From positions 275,990 through 339,989 of the forward strand of contig NZ_VWSH01000001.1 of assembly GCF_008629695.1 (NCBI RefSeq): a stretch of DNA of 64,000 nt, read 5' to 3'. Under the pieces are notes generated by a model. It searched no databases, had not been told where the DNA came from, and saw nothing but the letters and a program-made list of their open reading frames with translations. The translations under genes were made by a program, and so were the position numbers. Origin of the DNA: Taibaiella lutea. Lineage in GTDB: Bacteria > Bacteroidota > Bacteroidia > Chitinophagales > Chitinophagaceae. This document shows positions 1 through 10,057 of the stretch, piece after piece (position 1 is the stretch's first letter; the number at the start of each line of letters is the position of its first letter).

Positions 1-72
1 GCCCTTTGCGGGCATTTGGCACTTTGTTTATATTTTTACAAAAATCTTTAAATACAAATTCAAAATTTCCAC

Positions 73-1068
73 ATGGCAATATTGAACTTTCAGAAACCGG
101 ATAAAATTGTGTTGCAAAAAGCAACTGACTTTGAAGCACAGTTTGAGTTTCGTCCTTTAGAACCAGGATATGGTGTTACCATTGGTAATGCACTACGTCG
201 TGTTTTGCTTAACTCTTTAGAGGGTTATGCCATCACCGGAATCAAAATTTCCGGCGCTGACCACGAGTTTGCAACCATCAAAGGTGTTATCGAGGATGTT
301 ACCGAAATTATCCTGAACTTAAAGCAAGTTCGTTTGAAGAAGAATGGAGATGGTGACTTGAACCATGACAGAGTGGAACTAGTAATCAAAGGTAAAGAGC
401 AATTTACTGCAGCAATGATTGGTGAAGCAACTCCTAACTTTGAGGTAATGAATCCTGAGCTTGTAATTTGCAACCTGGATTCAGCTGCTACCATGGAAAT
501 TGAACTTCATATCGGAAAAGGCCGCGGTTATGTGCCTTCCGAAGAAAATCAACCAAAAGACGCACCGGTTAGCTTCATCGCAATCGATTCGATCTTTACA
601 CCGATTAAAAATGTAAAATATACTATCGAAAATACCCGTGTTGAGCAACGTACAGACTACGAAAAACTTATCATGGAAGTTATTACAGATGGTACTATTC
701 ATCCTGAAGAAGCAGTTAAAGAAGCATCACGCATCTTGATTCAGCACTTAATGATTATCACCGACGAAAATATTTCGTTGGATGTTAAACGTGAAGAAAA
801 AGAAGAAACTGTTGACGAAGGTATGTTGCAATTACGCAAAGTATTGAACACTCCATTGGAAGATCTTGAACTTTCAGTACGTGCGTTCAATTGTCTGAAA
901 GCAGCTAAAATCAATTCTTTGAGCGAATTAGTTCAATACACTCAGGATGAGTTGATGAAATTCAGAAACTTTGGTCAGAAATCTTTAACTGAAATCGATC
1001 AGGTTCTTGGTGAACGTGGATTACATTTCGGTATGGATATCAGCCGCGTTAAAATGAGTGAAGAATAA
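73..1068 (+). CDS. rpoA: DNA-directed RNA polymerase subunit alpha
   Basis: Alpha subunit of RNA polymerase; its dimer nucleates core assembly and its C-terminal domain contacts UP elements and activators. The 331-residue length is normal. The N-terminal domain (about residues 1-235) carries the family motif around GNALRRVLLNSLEGYAI. The C-terminal domain (about 255-325) has the conserved helices with LEDLELSVRAFNCLKAA and FGQKSLTEI. The ATG at 73 fits the family N-terminus MAILNFQKPDK. Followed by rplQ after a hairpin, the usual ribosomal-locus order. Identification is by strong family resemblance. Confidence 0.98.
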   Translation: MAILNFQKPDKIVLQKATDFEAQFEFRPLEPGYGVTIGNALRRVLLNSLEGYAITGIKISGADHEFATIKGVIEDVTEIILNLKQVRLKKNGDGDLNHDRVELVIKGKEQFTAAMIGEATPNFEVMNPELVICNLDSAATMEIELHIGKGRGYVPSEENQPKDAPVSFIAIDSIFTPIKNVKYTIENTRVEQRTDYEKLIMEVITDGTIHPEEAVKEASRILIQHLMIITDENISLDVKREEKEETVDEGMLQLRKVLNTPLEDLELSVRAFNCLKAAKINSLSELVQYTQDELMKFRNFGQKSLTEIDQVLGERGLHFGMDISRVKMSEE

Positions 1069-1073
1069 TATTT

Positions 1074-1127
1074 GTGAATGGTGAATTGTCAATAAAGAAT
1101 ATTTTCTATTGACAATTCACCATTCAC
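1074..1127. repeat. Perfect 21-bp inverted repeat between rpoA and rplQ
   Basis: Arms 1074-1094 and 1107-1127 are perfect reverse complements around a 12-nt loop, and a T-rich run follows. In RNA it would form a strong hairpin just after the rpoA stop. It could attenuate rplQ expression, act as a partial terminator or processing site, or be a dispersed intergenic repeat. The arm (GTGAATGGTGAATTGTC...) looks like a dispersed element, but copy number cannot be seen here. Confidence 0.85.
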
Positions 1128-1214
1128 TTTTTACCTTTTTTATTAACAGGCTTTAAATTAAAAGCCGCCATTGTGACCCTTGACACGGCACAATGTTTTA
1201 AAACAACAATCGTC

Positions 1215-1736
1215 ATGCGTCACGGAGACAAAATCAACAATTTAGGCCGTACTACGGCACACAGAAAGGCATTGCTTTCTAACCTTGCTTGTCAATTAAT
1301 TCAACACAAACGTATCACTACTACATTAGCCAAAGCAAAATCTTTGCGCGTTTATGTAGAGCCGATGATTACAAAGTCTAAAACAGACAGCGTAAACAAC
1401 CGTCGTTTGGTATTTGCTAAATTGCAGGACAAAGAAGCTATCAAAGAATTGTTTGGTGCTATCAGCGACAAAGTTGCAAGCCGTCCGGGTGGTTATACCC
1501 GTATCATCAAGTTACAACACCGTATGGGTGATAACGCGGATATGGCAATGATTGAGTTGGTTGATTTCAACACTATCTACACTAAGGAAGCTAAAGTTGC
1601 AACTGCCAAGAAAACTCGTAGAAGCCGCGGTGGCGCTGCTAAAGCAACTGCTACAACTACAGAAGCTGCTGCGCCTGTTACAGAGGAAACTCCGGTTACA
1701 GAAACGCCTGCTGCTGAAGAAGGTGCTGCTGAATAA
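1215..1736 (+). CDS. rplQ: 50S ribosomal protein L17
   Basis: Large-subunit ribosomal protein bL17. The family start [13 protein letters not shown] lies at the ATG at 1215; an in-frame upstream ATG at 1173 would add 14 residues unlike the family. The conserved core ([22 protein letters not shown], then RPGGYTRI) fills about residues 1-120. The last 50 residues are an Ala/Thr/Glu/Pro-rich low-complexity tail, an extension seen in Bacteroidota L17 proteins. It sits 3' of rpoA as is typical, and a strong terminator follows. Confidence 0.97.
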   Translation: MRHGDKINNLGRTTAHRKALLSNLACQLIQHKRITTTLAKAKSLRVYVEPMITKSKTDSVNNRRLVFAKLQDKEAIKELFGAISDKVASRPGGYTRIIKLQHRMGDNADMAMIELVDFNTIYTKEAKVATAKKTRRSRGGAAKATATTTEAAAPVTEETPVTETPAAEEGAAE

Positions 1737-1760
1737 TATTTAGTAGAAATCATTAAAGTA

Positions 1761-1790
1761 AAAACCCGAATTCTTACGAATTCGGGTTTT
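1761..1790. terminator. Intrinsic terminator after rplQ
   Basis: Perfect 13-bp stem (1761-1773 with 1778-1790), 4-nt loop TTAC, ending in T-rich sequence. The A/T ends on both sides let it work in both directions, serving rplQ and the convergent gene at 1817. Confidence 0.9.
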
Positions 1791-1816
1791 TACTTTTTAA
1801 TCTGAAATATAGTCTA

Positions 1817-2368
1817 TTACGGGATATGAACTTCGGGGTTTAAATAAAACAATGCCGGTTTGTTTTTATACTTACCGGGTTCCCATCTCGGCATATTTAC
1901 AATAAGCTTTTCAATTGCCGGTTCCCACTTTAATCTGAGTAGTCTTGCATTACTCATATCATCAAAAATCAGTTCAAAATAAACCGGTTTTCCATATTCG
2001 TTTATTACCATCTTTTGAATGGTAAATGCAGGAATATCATTGTAATGGCTTTTAATAATAGTTTGAAGATATGCCTCTTCATTCTGACCATTGTATTGAA
2101 AAACAGGCGGTACGGTTTCTTTATAAGTACCATTATAAACCGGCTCATTGTTCATTCTTGTGATGGCCCCTTCTACCCTTTCTATCTTTATTATAGTCTC
2201 ACCTGTTTCAACATCTATCACTTCAGTCGTATCTATCCTTGCATCAGTCCAATAAAATGCATTTCCATGATAAAGCAATGCATTTTCGTTTTGAGCCTTT
2301 GAATTTATGGAAAGAAATAAAAATGCAGCTAAAATAAAGCCGGAAGAAACAAATAGATTCATAATCAA
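1817..2368 (-). CDS. Exported protein with TonB C-terminal-like domain
   Basis: 183 residues. The N-terminus has a signal peptide (hydrophobic FILAAFLFLSI, cleavage probably after SKAQ). The C-terminal half (about 95-183) resembles the TonB C-terminal domain of Bacteroidota energy transducers: a FTIQKMVINEYGKPV strand, then MPRWEPGKYKNKPA, close to the family pattern mPxWxPGkxnGkpv. There is no proline-rich linker and no retained membrane anchor, so it is unlikely to be a working TonB; it may be a periplasmic protein using the same fold. Standalone and convergent with rplQ. The domain call is by motif only. Confidence 0.65.
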   Translation of the reverse strand: MIMNLFVSSGFILAAFLFLSINSKAQNENALLYHGNAFYWTDARIDTTEVIDVETGETIIKIERVEGAITRMNNEPVYNGTYKETVPPVFQYNGQNEEAYLQTIIKSHYNDIPAFTIQKMVINEYGKPVYFELIFDDMSNARLLRLKWEPAIEKLIVNMPRWEPGKYKNKPALFYLNPEVHIP

Positions 2369-2754
2369 AGTTTAAACGGCAAAATAACAATTGTTAGTGT
2401 ATCGTTCAAATCAAATTCAATTTCTTTCAGCACGATTTTAAAAGGATAACCGGCTTGACTCCTACCGAATACAAAACCAGGTTTAGCCATTAATTCAAAA
2501 AGGAAATTACATTCATTAAAACTTACATTCAGGTGTATGCAGACATTTGATTATAGTATAACACTATTTAATTTTTTTTATGAAATTTACATAATAAAAA
2601 TGTAAACACACTTGTAAATAAACCTATTAATCCTTTAAAATCAATTTATGAATTAACTTATATTTTAGTTAATTTTAGAAGTTCATCGTTTTCCTTTGCT
2701 CTAGGATAAAGTAAAAGAAGTAAATTAACAGCACCAATCAAAACCAGCCCCCAA
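2369..2754. other. 386-bp A/T-rich intergenic region
   Basis: Lies between two divergent genes and should hold both promoters. A short inverted repeat TTTACAT/ATGTAAA is near 2585-2605. No convincing gene or RNA is seen. Confidence 0.5.
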
Positions 2755-5700
2755 ATGGAAAATGACATTTTGGATAATATATCCGAATACCCCCCGGTTG
2801 CTAATGAATATCCTACCGAATCACTCGATTTAAAAGAGCTTTTAAAAGTTCTTTCCATGGTAAAAAATGGCAAGTTGAGTGTCCGCATGCCCGTCACGCA
2901 AGCAGGGATAAACGGGAAGATTTGTGAGGTACTTAATGATATTATTGACATGAGTGAGCGTTTTGTAGCTCAAATATCATCGGCAGAGAAGACAATCGGG
3001 CAAAAAGGTAATTTATCAAAAAGAATAGAACTGATAGATGCAAGAGGTGAATGGGCGAGCGGCATTAATTCTCTGAATAACCTCATCGAAGACCTTACAT
3101 CTCCTACGCTTGAAATAGCAGGGATGATTAATTCTGTTGCCAATGGCGATCTTTCCAAACATATTCCTTTGGAAATCAACGGACATCCGCTAAAGGGTGA
3201 ATTCCTCCGGATTGCAAAGGAATCCAACCAAATGCTTTCCAAGCTTCAGTTATTTTCAATGGAAGTAACGCGTGTAGCAAGGCAGGTAGGCTCAGAGGGC
3301 AAATTGGGGGAACAGGCCAAGATCAAAGGCGTGGCAGGTGTATGGGCTGAACTTACGGATTCAGTTAATCAGATGGCAGGTAATCTTACTGCTCAGGTGC
3401 GTAATGTAGCTGCCGTAACTACAGCCGTGGCAAAAGGTGACCTTTCGCGGAAAATTACGGTAGAAGCAAAAGGAGAAATCCTTGAACTTAAGAACACGAT
3501 TAATACCATGGTGGATCAATTGAATTCTTTTTCATCTGAGGTAACCCGTGTAGCGTTAGAAGTTGGTACAGAAGGCAAGTTGGGAGGCCAGGCCAAAGTG
3601 CCCGGTGTTGCAGGGACATGGAAGGACTTGACGGATTCGGTAAACCGTATGGCCGGTAACCTGACATCGCAGGTACGGAATATAGCAGGTGTAACAACGG
3701 CGGTGGCAAATGGTGATCTTTCCAAGAAAATAACTGTGGATGTTAAAGGGGAAATGCTTGAATTGAAAAAGACCATTAATACAATGGTGGATCAGCTCAA
3801 TTCGTTTGCATCGGAAGTAACACGTGTGGCGCTTGAAGTTGGTACGGAAGGTAAATTGGGCGGACAAGCCCGCGTAAAAGGTGTAGGTGGTGTTTGGAAG
3901 GATCTGACGGATTCTGTAAATCAGATGGGAAGTAATCTTACCGATCAGGTGCGAAACATCGCCGGGGTAACGACTGCGGTAGCAAAAGGTGACCTTTCCC
4001 GCAAGATTACGGTAGATGCAAAGGGTGAGTTGCTGGAATTAAAGAACACCATCAATACAATGGTGGATCAATTAAACTCCTTTTCCTCTGAAGTAACGCG
4101 TGTGGCGCGTGAAGTAGGCTCTGAAGGACAATTGGGCGGGCAGGCAAATGTACCTGGTGTTGGTGGAACATGGAAAGATTTGACGGATTCCGTAAACCAG
4201 ATGGCAGGTAACTTAACCGGTCAGGTTAGAAATATAGCTGAAGTAACAACTGCCGTAGCAAAAGGCGATTTGTCGAAGAAAATCACCGTGGATGTACAAG
4301 GTGAGATGCTTGAATTAAAGATTACTATCAACACGATGGTGGATCAGCTTAATTCATTTGGTTCGGAAGTAACGCGTGTGGCCCGTGAGGTAGGCTCAGA
4401 AGGTCAATTAGGAGGGCAGGCAAATGTGCCGGGTGTAGGCGGAACCTGGAAAGATTTGACGGACTCCGTAAATAAAATGGCGGATAACCTTACATCACAG
4501 GTGCGTAATATAGCAGAAGTGACAACAGCCGTAGCAAAAGGCGACCTTTCAAGGAAAATTACGGTAAACGCCAAAGGCGAGTTGCTGGAACTGAAAGACA
4601 CCATCAATACAATGGTGGATCAATTACGTGGCTTTGCATCAGAGGTAACACGTGTGGCGCGCGAGGTAGGTTCGGAAGGACAATTGGGTGGTCAGGCAAA
4701 TGTACCCGGTGTAGATGGAACATGGAAGGATCTTACCGACTCTGTAAATAAAATGGCAGGTAACCTTACAGCTCAGCTTCGTAACATTGCGGATGTATCT
4801 ATTGCTATTGCCAATGGCGATTTGTCTAAAAAAATCACTGTCGATGTAAGAGGTGAAATTCTGCAGCTTAAAGAAACCATTAATACGATGGTGGATCAGC
4901 TACGTGGCTTTGCATCTGAAGTAACACGCGTGGCACGGGAAGTAGGTACGGATGGTAATCTGGGCGGACAAGCTTTTGTGCCGGGTGTTGCAGGAACCTG
5001 GAAAGATTTGACAGACTCTGTAAACCAGATGTCCAGTAATCTTACTTCTCAGGTGCGCAATATTGCCGAAGTAACGAAAGCGGTGGCCAGCGGTGACCTT
5101 TCCAAAACAGTAATTATTGATGTGAAAGGCGAAATTATGGATCTGAAAAACACCATTAATACAATGGTGGATCAGTTGAACTCCTTTGCATCGGAAGTAA
5201 CGCGCGTTGCACGGGAAGTAGGTACCGAAGGCAAGCTTGGCGGACAAGCGCACGTAAAAGGCGTTGCGGGTACATGGAAGGATCTGACAGATTCTGTGAA
5301 CCAGATGGCATCTAACCTTACCGGACAGATTCGTGGTATTGCAAAAGTGGCCACAGGCATTGCCAAAGGCAATCTGAAGCAACGCTTATCCATTAATGCA
5401 CTGGGAGAGGTTGCGCAATTGACGGACACTATTAATGAAATGATAGATACGCTTGCCGTATTTGCCGATGAAGTAACAACAGTAGCTCGTGAAGTAGGTG
5501 TGCAAGGCCGGTTAGGCGGACAGGCAAGCGTACCGGGCGCATCGGGAACCTGGAAAGATTTAACGGAAAATGTAAACCAATTAGCACAGAACCTCACCAC
5601 ACAGGTACGTTCCATATCTGAAGTGGCATCTGCGGTAACAAAAGGCGATCTAACCCGGACTATCCGTGTAGAAGCCAAAGGGGAACTGGAAGCATTGAAA

Positions 5701-8406
5701 GATACCATCAATCAGATGATTGCCAACCTGAAAGGAACTACGCTCAGGAACCATGAACAGGATTGGCTGAAGTCAAACCTTGCCAAGTTTGCACAGATGC
5801 TGCAAGGTCAGCGCGACAGGAATGCCGTTGCCAATAAGGTTTTGTCTGAATTGGCAGAACTGGTAAATGCACGTTACGGAGCTTTTTATATATTGGAGCA
5901 ACCGGAAGCCGCAGATGAACCTAAGCTGAAACTCTTTGCAGGCTATGCACCGAGAAGCCGTAAAAATATCAATCAGGAATTCTCCCTGAGCGAAGGATTG
6001 GTGGGCCAATGTGCAACAGATAAAGAACAAATCAGATTGACCAATGTTCCGAATGAATATGTAAAGATTACTTCCGGCATTGGCAATGCAGCACCTATAG
6101 ATTTAGTAATTCTGCCGGTGCTTTTTGAAAACAATGTAAAGGCGGTTATTGAACTGGCCTCCTTTGAAAGTTTCAGTGATACACATATCGACTTCCTCGA
6201 TCAGCTGACAGAGAGTATCGGCATCGTATTGAATAATATTGAAACAAATACACGTACCGAGGAATTATTATCCCAATCGCAATCACTTGCCAGTGAACTT
6301 TCTTCACAACAGGAAGAATTGCGCAGGGCAAACGATGAATTGCATGATAAAGGCCGCTCATTGGAAGAAAAAGCAGAACAGCTTACTTTGACTTCAAAAT
6401 ATAAATCCGAGTTCCTTGCTAATATGTCTCATGAGCTGCGAACTCCTTTGAATAGCTTGCTTATATTAGCCCAACAGCTTTTTGAAAACCCTGAAGGCAA
6501 TCTTACAGAAAAGCAAAGGATGTTTGCCAAAACCATTCATTCTTGTGGAGATGATCTGATTCAATTAATCAATGACATTCTTGATCTTTCCAAAATTGAG
6601 TCCGGTGTAATTGCCGCAGATGTTATGCCGGTTAGCTTTAAAGAGATTGCAGCATTTGCCGAAACGACATTTAAACCGATTTCAGAAGCAAAGAACCTGA
6701 AATTCGAAATTAAGTTACAGCCTGACCTTCCTGAATTAATGGAGACAGACATGCAGCGCCTGAATCAGATATTAAAGAACCTGCTTTCCAATGCTTTTAA
6801 ATTTACGGAGAAAGGAAGCGTGAAGCTTCATATATTCAAACCTGCAGCCAATCATGAAAATCCATTGAACAATATTGATTCTGTTATTGCTTTCTCTATT
6901 GAAGATTCGGGTATCGGCATTTCAAAAAATACGCAGGGCATTATCTTTGAAGCCTTCCAACAGGCAGAAGGTTCTACAAGCCGGAAATATGGAGGTACAG
7001 GGTTGGGATTATCTATCAGTAAAGGATTTGCTGAATTGTTAGGCGGGACTATTACAGTTGGAAGCGAACTGGGAAAAGGAAGCACATTTACGCTTTATTT
7101 GCCTTTAAAATATAAGGAAGAGACAGCATCAACAATTAAAGTAAAAGAGGGCTACCCTACTCCTCACGGCCGCGTAAACCTTATTGATACCACTGATCAG
7201 GTTATAGATGACGACCGTCACAATATCACAGCAGAAGACCAGGTGCTGCTGGTTATAGAAGATGATCTCCGGTTCACAAAAATACTGATTGACAAAGCAC
7301 ACGACCATAATCTCAAAGTTGTGGTGGCCATCAGTTATCTCGATATTTTTGATAGCATCAATAAATACAATCCTATTGCCATAACACTGGATGTAAACAT
7401 GCCGGAATCTAACGGATGGAAAATCATCAAGCTTATGAAAGCCGACATCAATCTGAGACACGTTCCCATACATGTAATTTCGGGAGAGGATAACAGAGCA
7501 ATGGCAATCAAACACGGAGCAAAATCATTCAGCCTGAAACCATTATCGAATGCATCATTAGATGAATTGATTACCGGGATAGTGAGTTTTCATGCCCATA
7601 AAAAGCGCCGTGTGCTGGTAATAGAAGATAATGAAGAAGAGCTGCACAGGCTAACAGAACTGATTGCAAACGATGCAGTCGAAGTATTTGGTGCAACCAC
7701 AGCAAAAAAAGCATTAGCTATCCTTAAAAAAGACATATTTGATTGCATTGTTCTGGACTATGTTTTGCCGGATGCAAACGGTATTGAACTTTTAAATAAG
7801 ATCAATCTGATCAAGCATCCCCAGACTACTATTCTCCTTCACTCTGCACGTGACTTTACCCAGGATGAACTAATCATGCTGAAAAGGACTAACTATAAGA
7901 TTATCCCTAAAACATCGACATCCCATATATCGATGCTGGAGGAAATATTGATTTTGCTCCATATCGATAAAAAATTCATCAGTGAAAGCAAACAACGGAT
8001 GATTGACGGAATCAGGCAAAAAACCGATATACTCGAATCAAAAAGTGTGTTGGTCGTTGATGATGACGTAAGAAATCTTTTCGCCCTGACTGCTGTTTTT
8101 GAACGGTCGGATATTAAAGTCATTACTGCCGAAAGCGGACGTGAAGCATTGGAAATATTGGCAAAAGGCGAAGACATTGATATTGTTTTGATGGATATAA
8201 TGATGCCGGAAATGGACGGGTATGAAACCATTCAGATGATTCGTAAAGAACAAAAAAACAAGAGTCTTCCGATTATAGCAGTAACGGCAAAAGCAATGGT
8301 TGGGGATCGGCAAAAATGTCTATCTTCGGGCGCATCTGATTATATAACCAAACCTGTAAAAACAGATCAGCTTTTGTCTTTAATGCGGGTATGGCTGATT
8401 GACTAA
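2755..8406 (+). CDS. Giant soluble hybrid histidine kinase: HAMP array, GAF, HisKA, HATPase, three receivers
   Basis: 1,883 residues with no signal peptide or membrane segment, so cytosolic. Order: N-terminal HAMP-like units (about 35-190); nine tandem 92-residue units (about 195-1000), each two HAMP-like helices pairs marked by WKDLTDSVN and [11 protein letters not shown] domain (about 1020-1165); coiled coil; HisKA with phospho-acceptor His1226 in MSHELRTP; HATPase with N box near 1338-1352 and G boxes DSGIGIS and GGTGLGLS; three receivers with acceptor Asp1546, Asp1668 and Asp1814. The layout recalls group III (Nik1/Os-1) osmosensing kinases, where stacked HAMP domains relay the signal. 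The ATG at 2755 is the first after an in-frame stop at 2707. A partner receiver-kinase follows 39 bp downstream. The stimulus is unknown; the GAF may bind a small ligand. Confidence 0.95.
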   Translation: MENDILDNISEYPPVANEYPTESLDLKELLKVLSMVKNGKLSVRMPVTQAGINGKICEVLNDIIDMSERFVAQISSAEKTIGQKGNLSKRIELIDARGEWASGINSLNNLIEDLTSPTLEIAGMINSVANGDLSKHIPLEINGHPLKGEFLRIAKESNQMLSKLQLFSMEVTRVARQVGSEGKLGEQAKIKGVAGVWAELTDSVNQMAGNLTAQVRNVAAVTTAVAKGDLSRKITVEAKGEILELKNTINTMVDQLNSFSSEVTRVALEVGTEGKLGGQAKVPGVAGTWKDLTDSVNRMAGNLTSQVRNIAGVTTAVANGDLSKKITVDVKGEMLELKKTINTMVDQLNSFASEVTRVALEVGTEGKLGGQARVKGVGGVWKDLTDSVNQMGSNLTDQVRNIAGVTTAVAKGDLSRKITVDAKGELLELKNTINTMVDQLNSFSSEVTRVAREVGSEGQLGGQANVPGVGGTWKDLTDSVNQMAGNLTGQVRNIAEVTTAVAKGDLSKKITVDVQGEMLELKITINTMVDQLNSFGSEVTRVAREVGSEGQLGGQANVPGVGGTWKDLTDSVNKMADNLTSQVRNIAEVTTAVAKGDLSRKITVNAKGELLELKDTINTMVDQLRGFASEVTRVAREVGSEGQLGGQANVPGVDGTWKDLTDSVNKMAGNLTAQLRNIADVSIAIANGDLSKKITVDVRGEILQLKETINTMVDQLRGFASEVTRVAREVGTDGNLGGQAFVPGVAGTWKDLTDSVNQMSSNLTSQVRNIAEVTKAVASGDLSKTVIIDVKGEIMDLKNTINTMVDQLNSFASEVTRVAREVGTEGKLGGQAHVKGVAGTWKDLTDSVNQMASNLTGQIRGIAKVATGIAKGNLKQRLSINALGEVAQLTDTINEMIDTLAVFADEVTTVAREVGVQGRLGGQASVPGASGTWKDLTENVNQLAQNLTTQVRSISEVASAVTKGDLTRTIRVEAKGELEALKDTINQMIANLKGTTLRNHEQDWLKSNLAKFAQMLQGQRDRNAVANKVLSELAELVNARYGAFYILEQPEAADEPKLKLFAGYAPRSRKNINQEFSLSEGLVGQCATDKEQIRLTNVPNEYVKITSGIGNAAPIDLVILPVLFENNVKAVIELASFESFSDTHIDFLDQLTESIGIVLNNIETNTRTEELLSQSQSLASELSSQQEELRRANDELHDKGRSLEEKAEQLTLTSKYKSEFLANMSHELRTPLNSLLILAQQLFENPEGNLTEKQRMFAKTIHSCGDDLIQLINDILDLSKIESGVIAADVMPVSFKEIAAFAETTFKPISEAKNLKFEIKLQPDLPELMETDMQRLNQILKNLLSNAFKFTEKGSVKLHIFKPAANHENPLNNIDSVIAFSIEDSGIGISKNTQGIIFEAFQQAEGSTSRKYGGTGLGLSISKGFAELLGGTITVGSELGKGSTFTLYLPLKYKEETASTIKVKEGYPTPHGRVNLIDTTDQVIDDDRHNITAEDQVLLVIEDDLRFTKILIDKAHDHNLKVVVAISYLDIFDSINKYNPIAITLDVNMPESNGWKIIKLMKADINLRHVPIHVISGEDNRAMAIKHGAKSFSLKPLSNASLDELITGIVSFHAHKKRRVLVIEDNEEELHRLTELIANDAVEVFGATTAKKALAILKKDIFDCIVLDYVLPDANGIELLNKINLIKHPQTTILLHSARDFTQDELIMLKRTNYKIIPKTSTSHISMLEEILILLHIDKKFISESKQRMIDGIRQKTDILESKSVLVVDDDVRNLFALTAVFERSDIKVITAESGREALEILAKGEDIDIVLMDIMMPEMDGYETIQMIRKEQKNKSLPIIAVTAKAMVGDRQKCLSSGASDYITKPVKTDQLLSLMRVWLID
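3337..5745 (+). repeat. Nine tandem 276-bp coding repeats (HAMP-pair units)
   Basis: Each unit encodes 92 residues in the order [60 protein letters not shown] and LGGQA. Period is constant at 276 bp; the last unit is partial. Central units are nearly identical in protein but differ at many synonymous sites, so this is an old, selected array rather than a recent slip. Recombination could still change copy number. Confidence 0.9.
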
Positions 8407-8445
8407 TTCTCATTGTTAAGCTTACAATCCAGAAACGACATTCTA

Positions 8446-9666
8446 ATGGGCAATAACAGTGCTATAAAGATACTTTTGATAGATGATAATGAGAACAATC
8501 TGATGTCAATGGAAGTGGCTTTGGAAAAGGAAGGATATATTTTTTCAAAAGCTACTTCCGGGCGCGAGGCGCTCAGGATTCTTTTGCACGAAGAAGATTT
8601 TTCGCTTATCCTGCTGGACGTTAAAATGCCTATTATGGACGGCTATGAAACGGCTGAGCTTATTTATCAGCGCGATAAGCTGAAACGGATACCGATTATA
8701 TTTATCACTGCCCATGACTACGAAGAAGCTGCCATGTTCAAGGGGTACAGGGCCGGTGGCGTGGATTTTATAAGGAAACCATTTAACGCTGAACTGCTCA
8801 GGTCTAAAGTAGCAATCTTCGCTGAGCTTTATAATAAGAATCAGCTGTTGATGGTTCAGGAAGAAAAACTTCAGCGTGTTAACAGTGAACTCCTTGAATT
8901 AAACCAGGATCTGGAACAACGTGTAATAGCCAGAACTATAGAATTGGAAAACCTGAATCGCGAGCTTAAAGAACTTAATTTATCAAAAGATAAATTCCTC
9001 TCTGTTATATCACACGATCTCCGGAACCCGTTAACATCATTGCTTATTTCCGCAGAGCAACTAACGGAAAATGCTGAAAACTTAAAACCGGAACAAATCA
9101 AGATGTTTTCCGATATTATATACCGGACATCTACAAAAATATTGAATCAGCTGAACGACCTTGTTGAATGGGCAAAAAACCAGTGGGAAAAACAAGCGTT
9201 CAATAAGCAGAAACTACACCTCAGGCAGAGTATCAATGAATCATTGGAATTATTGAACGCAAATGCCTTACAAAAGGAAATAACGCTTGAAAATAACATT
9301 GAAGATGGAATATTTGTACACGCCGACTCCCTGATGCTTCGTTCCATTTTGCAAAACCTCATTACAAATGCAATCAAATTTACCCCTTTGGGCGGTGGCG
9401 CTATAAAGATAACAGCACAACCCCTTGATAACAGAATGGTTGAAGTTTGTATTCAGGATTTTGGCACCGGAATGTCGCAAAAAACAAAAGACATGCTGTT
9501 TGGTGAAATCAGAAAAACTTCGGCACCGGGTACCGACAAGGAAAAAGGTACAGGACTTGGACTGCTTTTAGTAAAAGATTTTGTGACCTTGCACGGAGGA
9601 ACCGTTCAGGTTGAAAGTGAGCTTGAAAAAGGTACATGTTTCCGTTTTACCATACCGAAGATATAA
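8446..9666 (+). CDS. Receiver-histidine kinase (REC-HisKA-HATPase)
   Basis: 406 residues counted from the ATG at 8446; a TTG at 8413 would add 11 residues and is less likely. An N-terminal receiver (about 6-125, acceptor Asp58 in LILLDVKMP) is joined by a coiled coil (about 130-180) to HisKA (His190 in SHDLRNP) and HATPase (about 285-400, with FGTGMS and GTGLGLLL). No membrane segment. A kinase with a leading receiver usually takes phosphate from another kinase and is gated by it, so the upstream hybrid kinase, 39 bp away and probably co-transcribed, is the natural partner. No DNA-binding output is encoded next to the pair. Confidence 0.93.
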   Translation: MGNNSAIKILLIDDNENNLMSMEVALEKEGYIFSKATSGREALRILLHEEDFSLILLDVKMPIMDGYETAELIYQRDKLKRIPIIFITAHDYEEAAMFKGYRAGGVDFIRKPFNAELLRSKVAIFAELYNKNQLLMVQEEKLQRVNSELLELNQDLEQRVIARTIELENLNRELKELNLSKDKFLSVISHDLRNPLTSLLISAEQLTENAENLKPEQIKMFSDIIYRTSTKILNQLNDLVEWAKNQWEKQAFNKQKLHLRQSINESLELLNANALQKEITLENNIEDGIFVHADSLMLRSILQNLITNAIKFTPLGGGAIKITAQPLDNRMVEVCIQDFGTGMSQKTKDMLFGEIRKTSAPGTDKEKGTGLGLLLVKDFVTLHGGTVQVESELEKGTCFRFTIPKI

Positions 9667-10057
9667 GCCATACTCATTGATGGACAAAATCAGTTCAGCT
9701 ACCCTACACATAATAGCCCTCCTTAAATATTAAGCATTAAATTCTTGTAATCGTTTTTTAAAGTATATGCATTTTGTGCAATGATTTAAGTACTGGACAG
9801 AAGTGGTCAGAATCCTGGTTGAAATTATTATTAATGCTCTCCAAAAGCAATCAGCTGCTTGAATATTGAAACTGGTAAAATTCCAAACTTTAACAACCTA
9901 TATATACAAATTATTCCAACTGCAAATGTTTATGCATTTTCTTTTAACGATTAATACATTGCTATAAATAAAAATAACATAAATCAATATACCTAACATT
10001 GCCTATATTAAGTTTAGCTTTGCCTGTCTTTTATCAAGAATCTAAAACCTACTATTT
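9667..10057. other. 391-bp intergenic region, no gene seen
   Basis: A/T-rich sequence between the kinase pair and the large exported protein. It must hold the promoter of the latter, but no clear TAnnTTTG box, hairpin or reading frame was identified. Confidence 0.4.

Noticed and set aside
13-34. Second sigma-54 promoter at TTTGGCACTTTGTTTAT
   Set aside because: TGGCAC is present but there is no TTGC at the right spacing.
2658-2951. Minus-strand hydrophobic frame LVLIGAVNLLLLLYP overlapping the kinase start
   Set aside because: It covers the kinase start antisense, has no promoter or partner and no recognisable domain; the hydrophobic run is probably a reverse-strand artefact of A/T-rich DNA.
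3337-5745. Long antisense frames across the HAMP array
   Set aside because: They mirror the repeats of a well-supported plus-strand gene and share no family; reverse-frame shadows of repeated codons.
3337-5745. Repeat array as an assembly artefact
   Set aside because: Units differ at many synonymous sites, so they are not duplicates of one read; a count error is still possible but the array is real.
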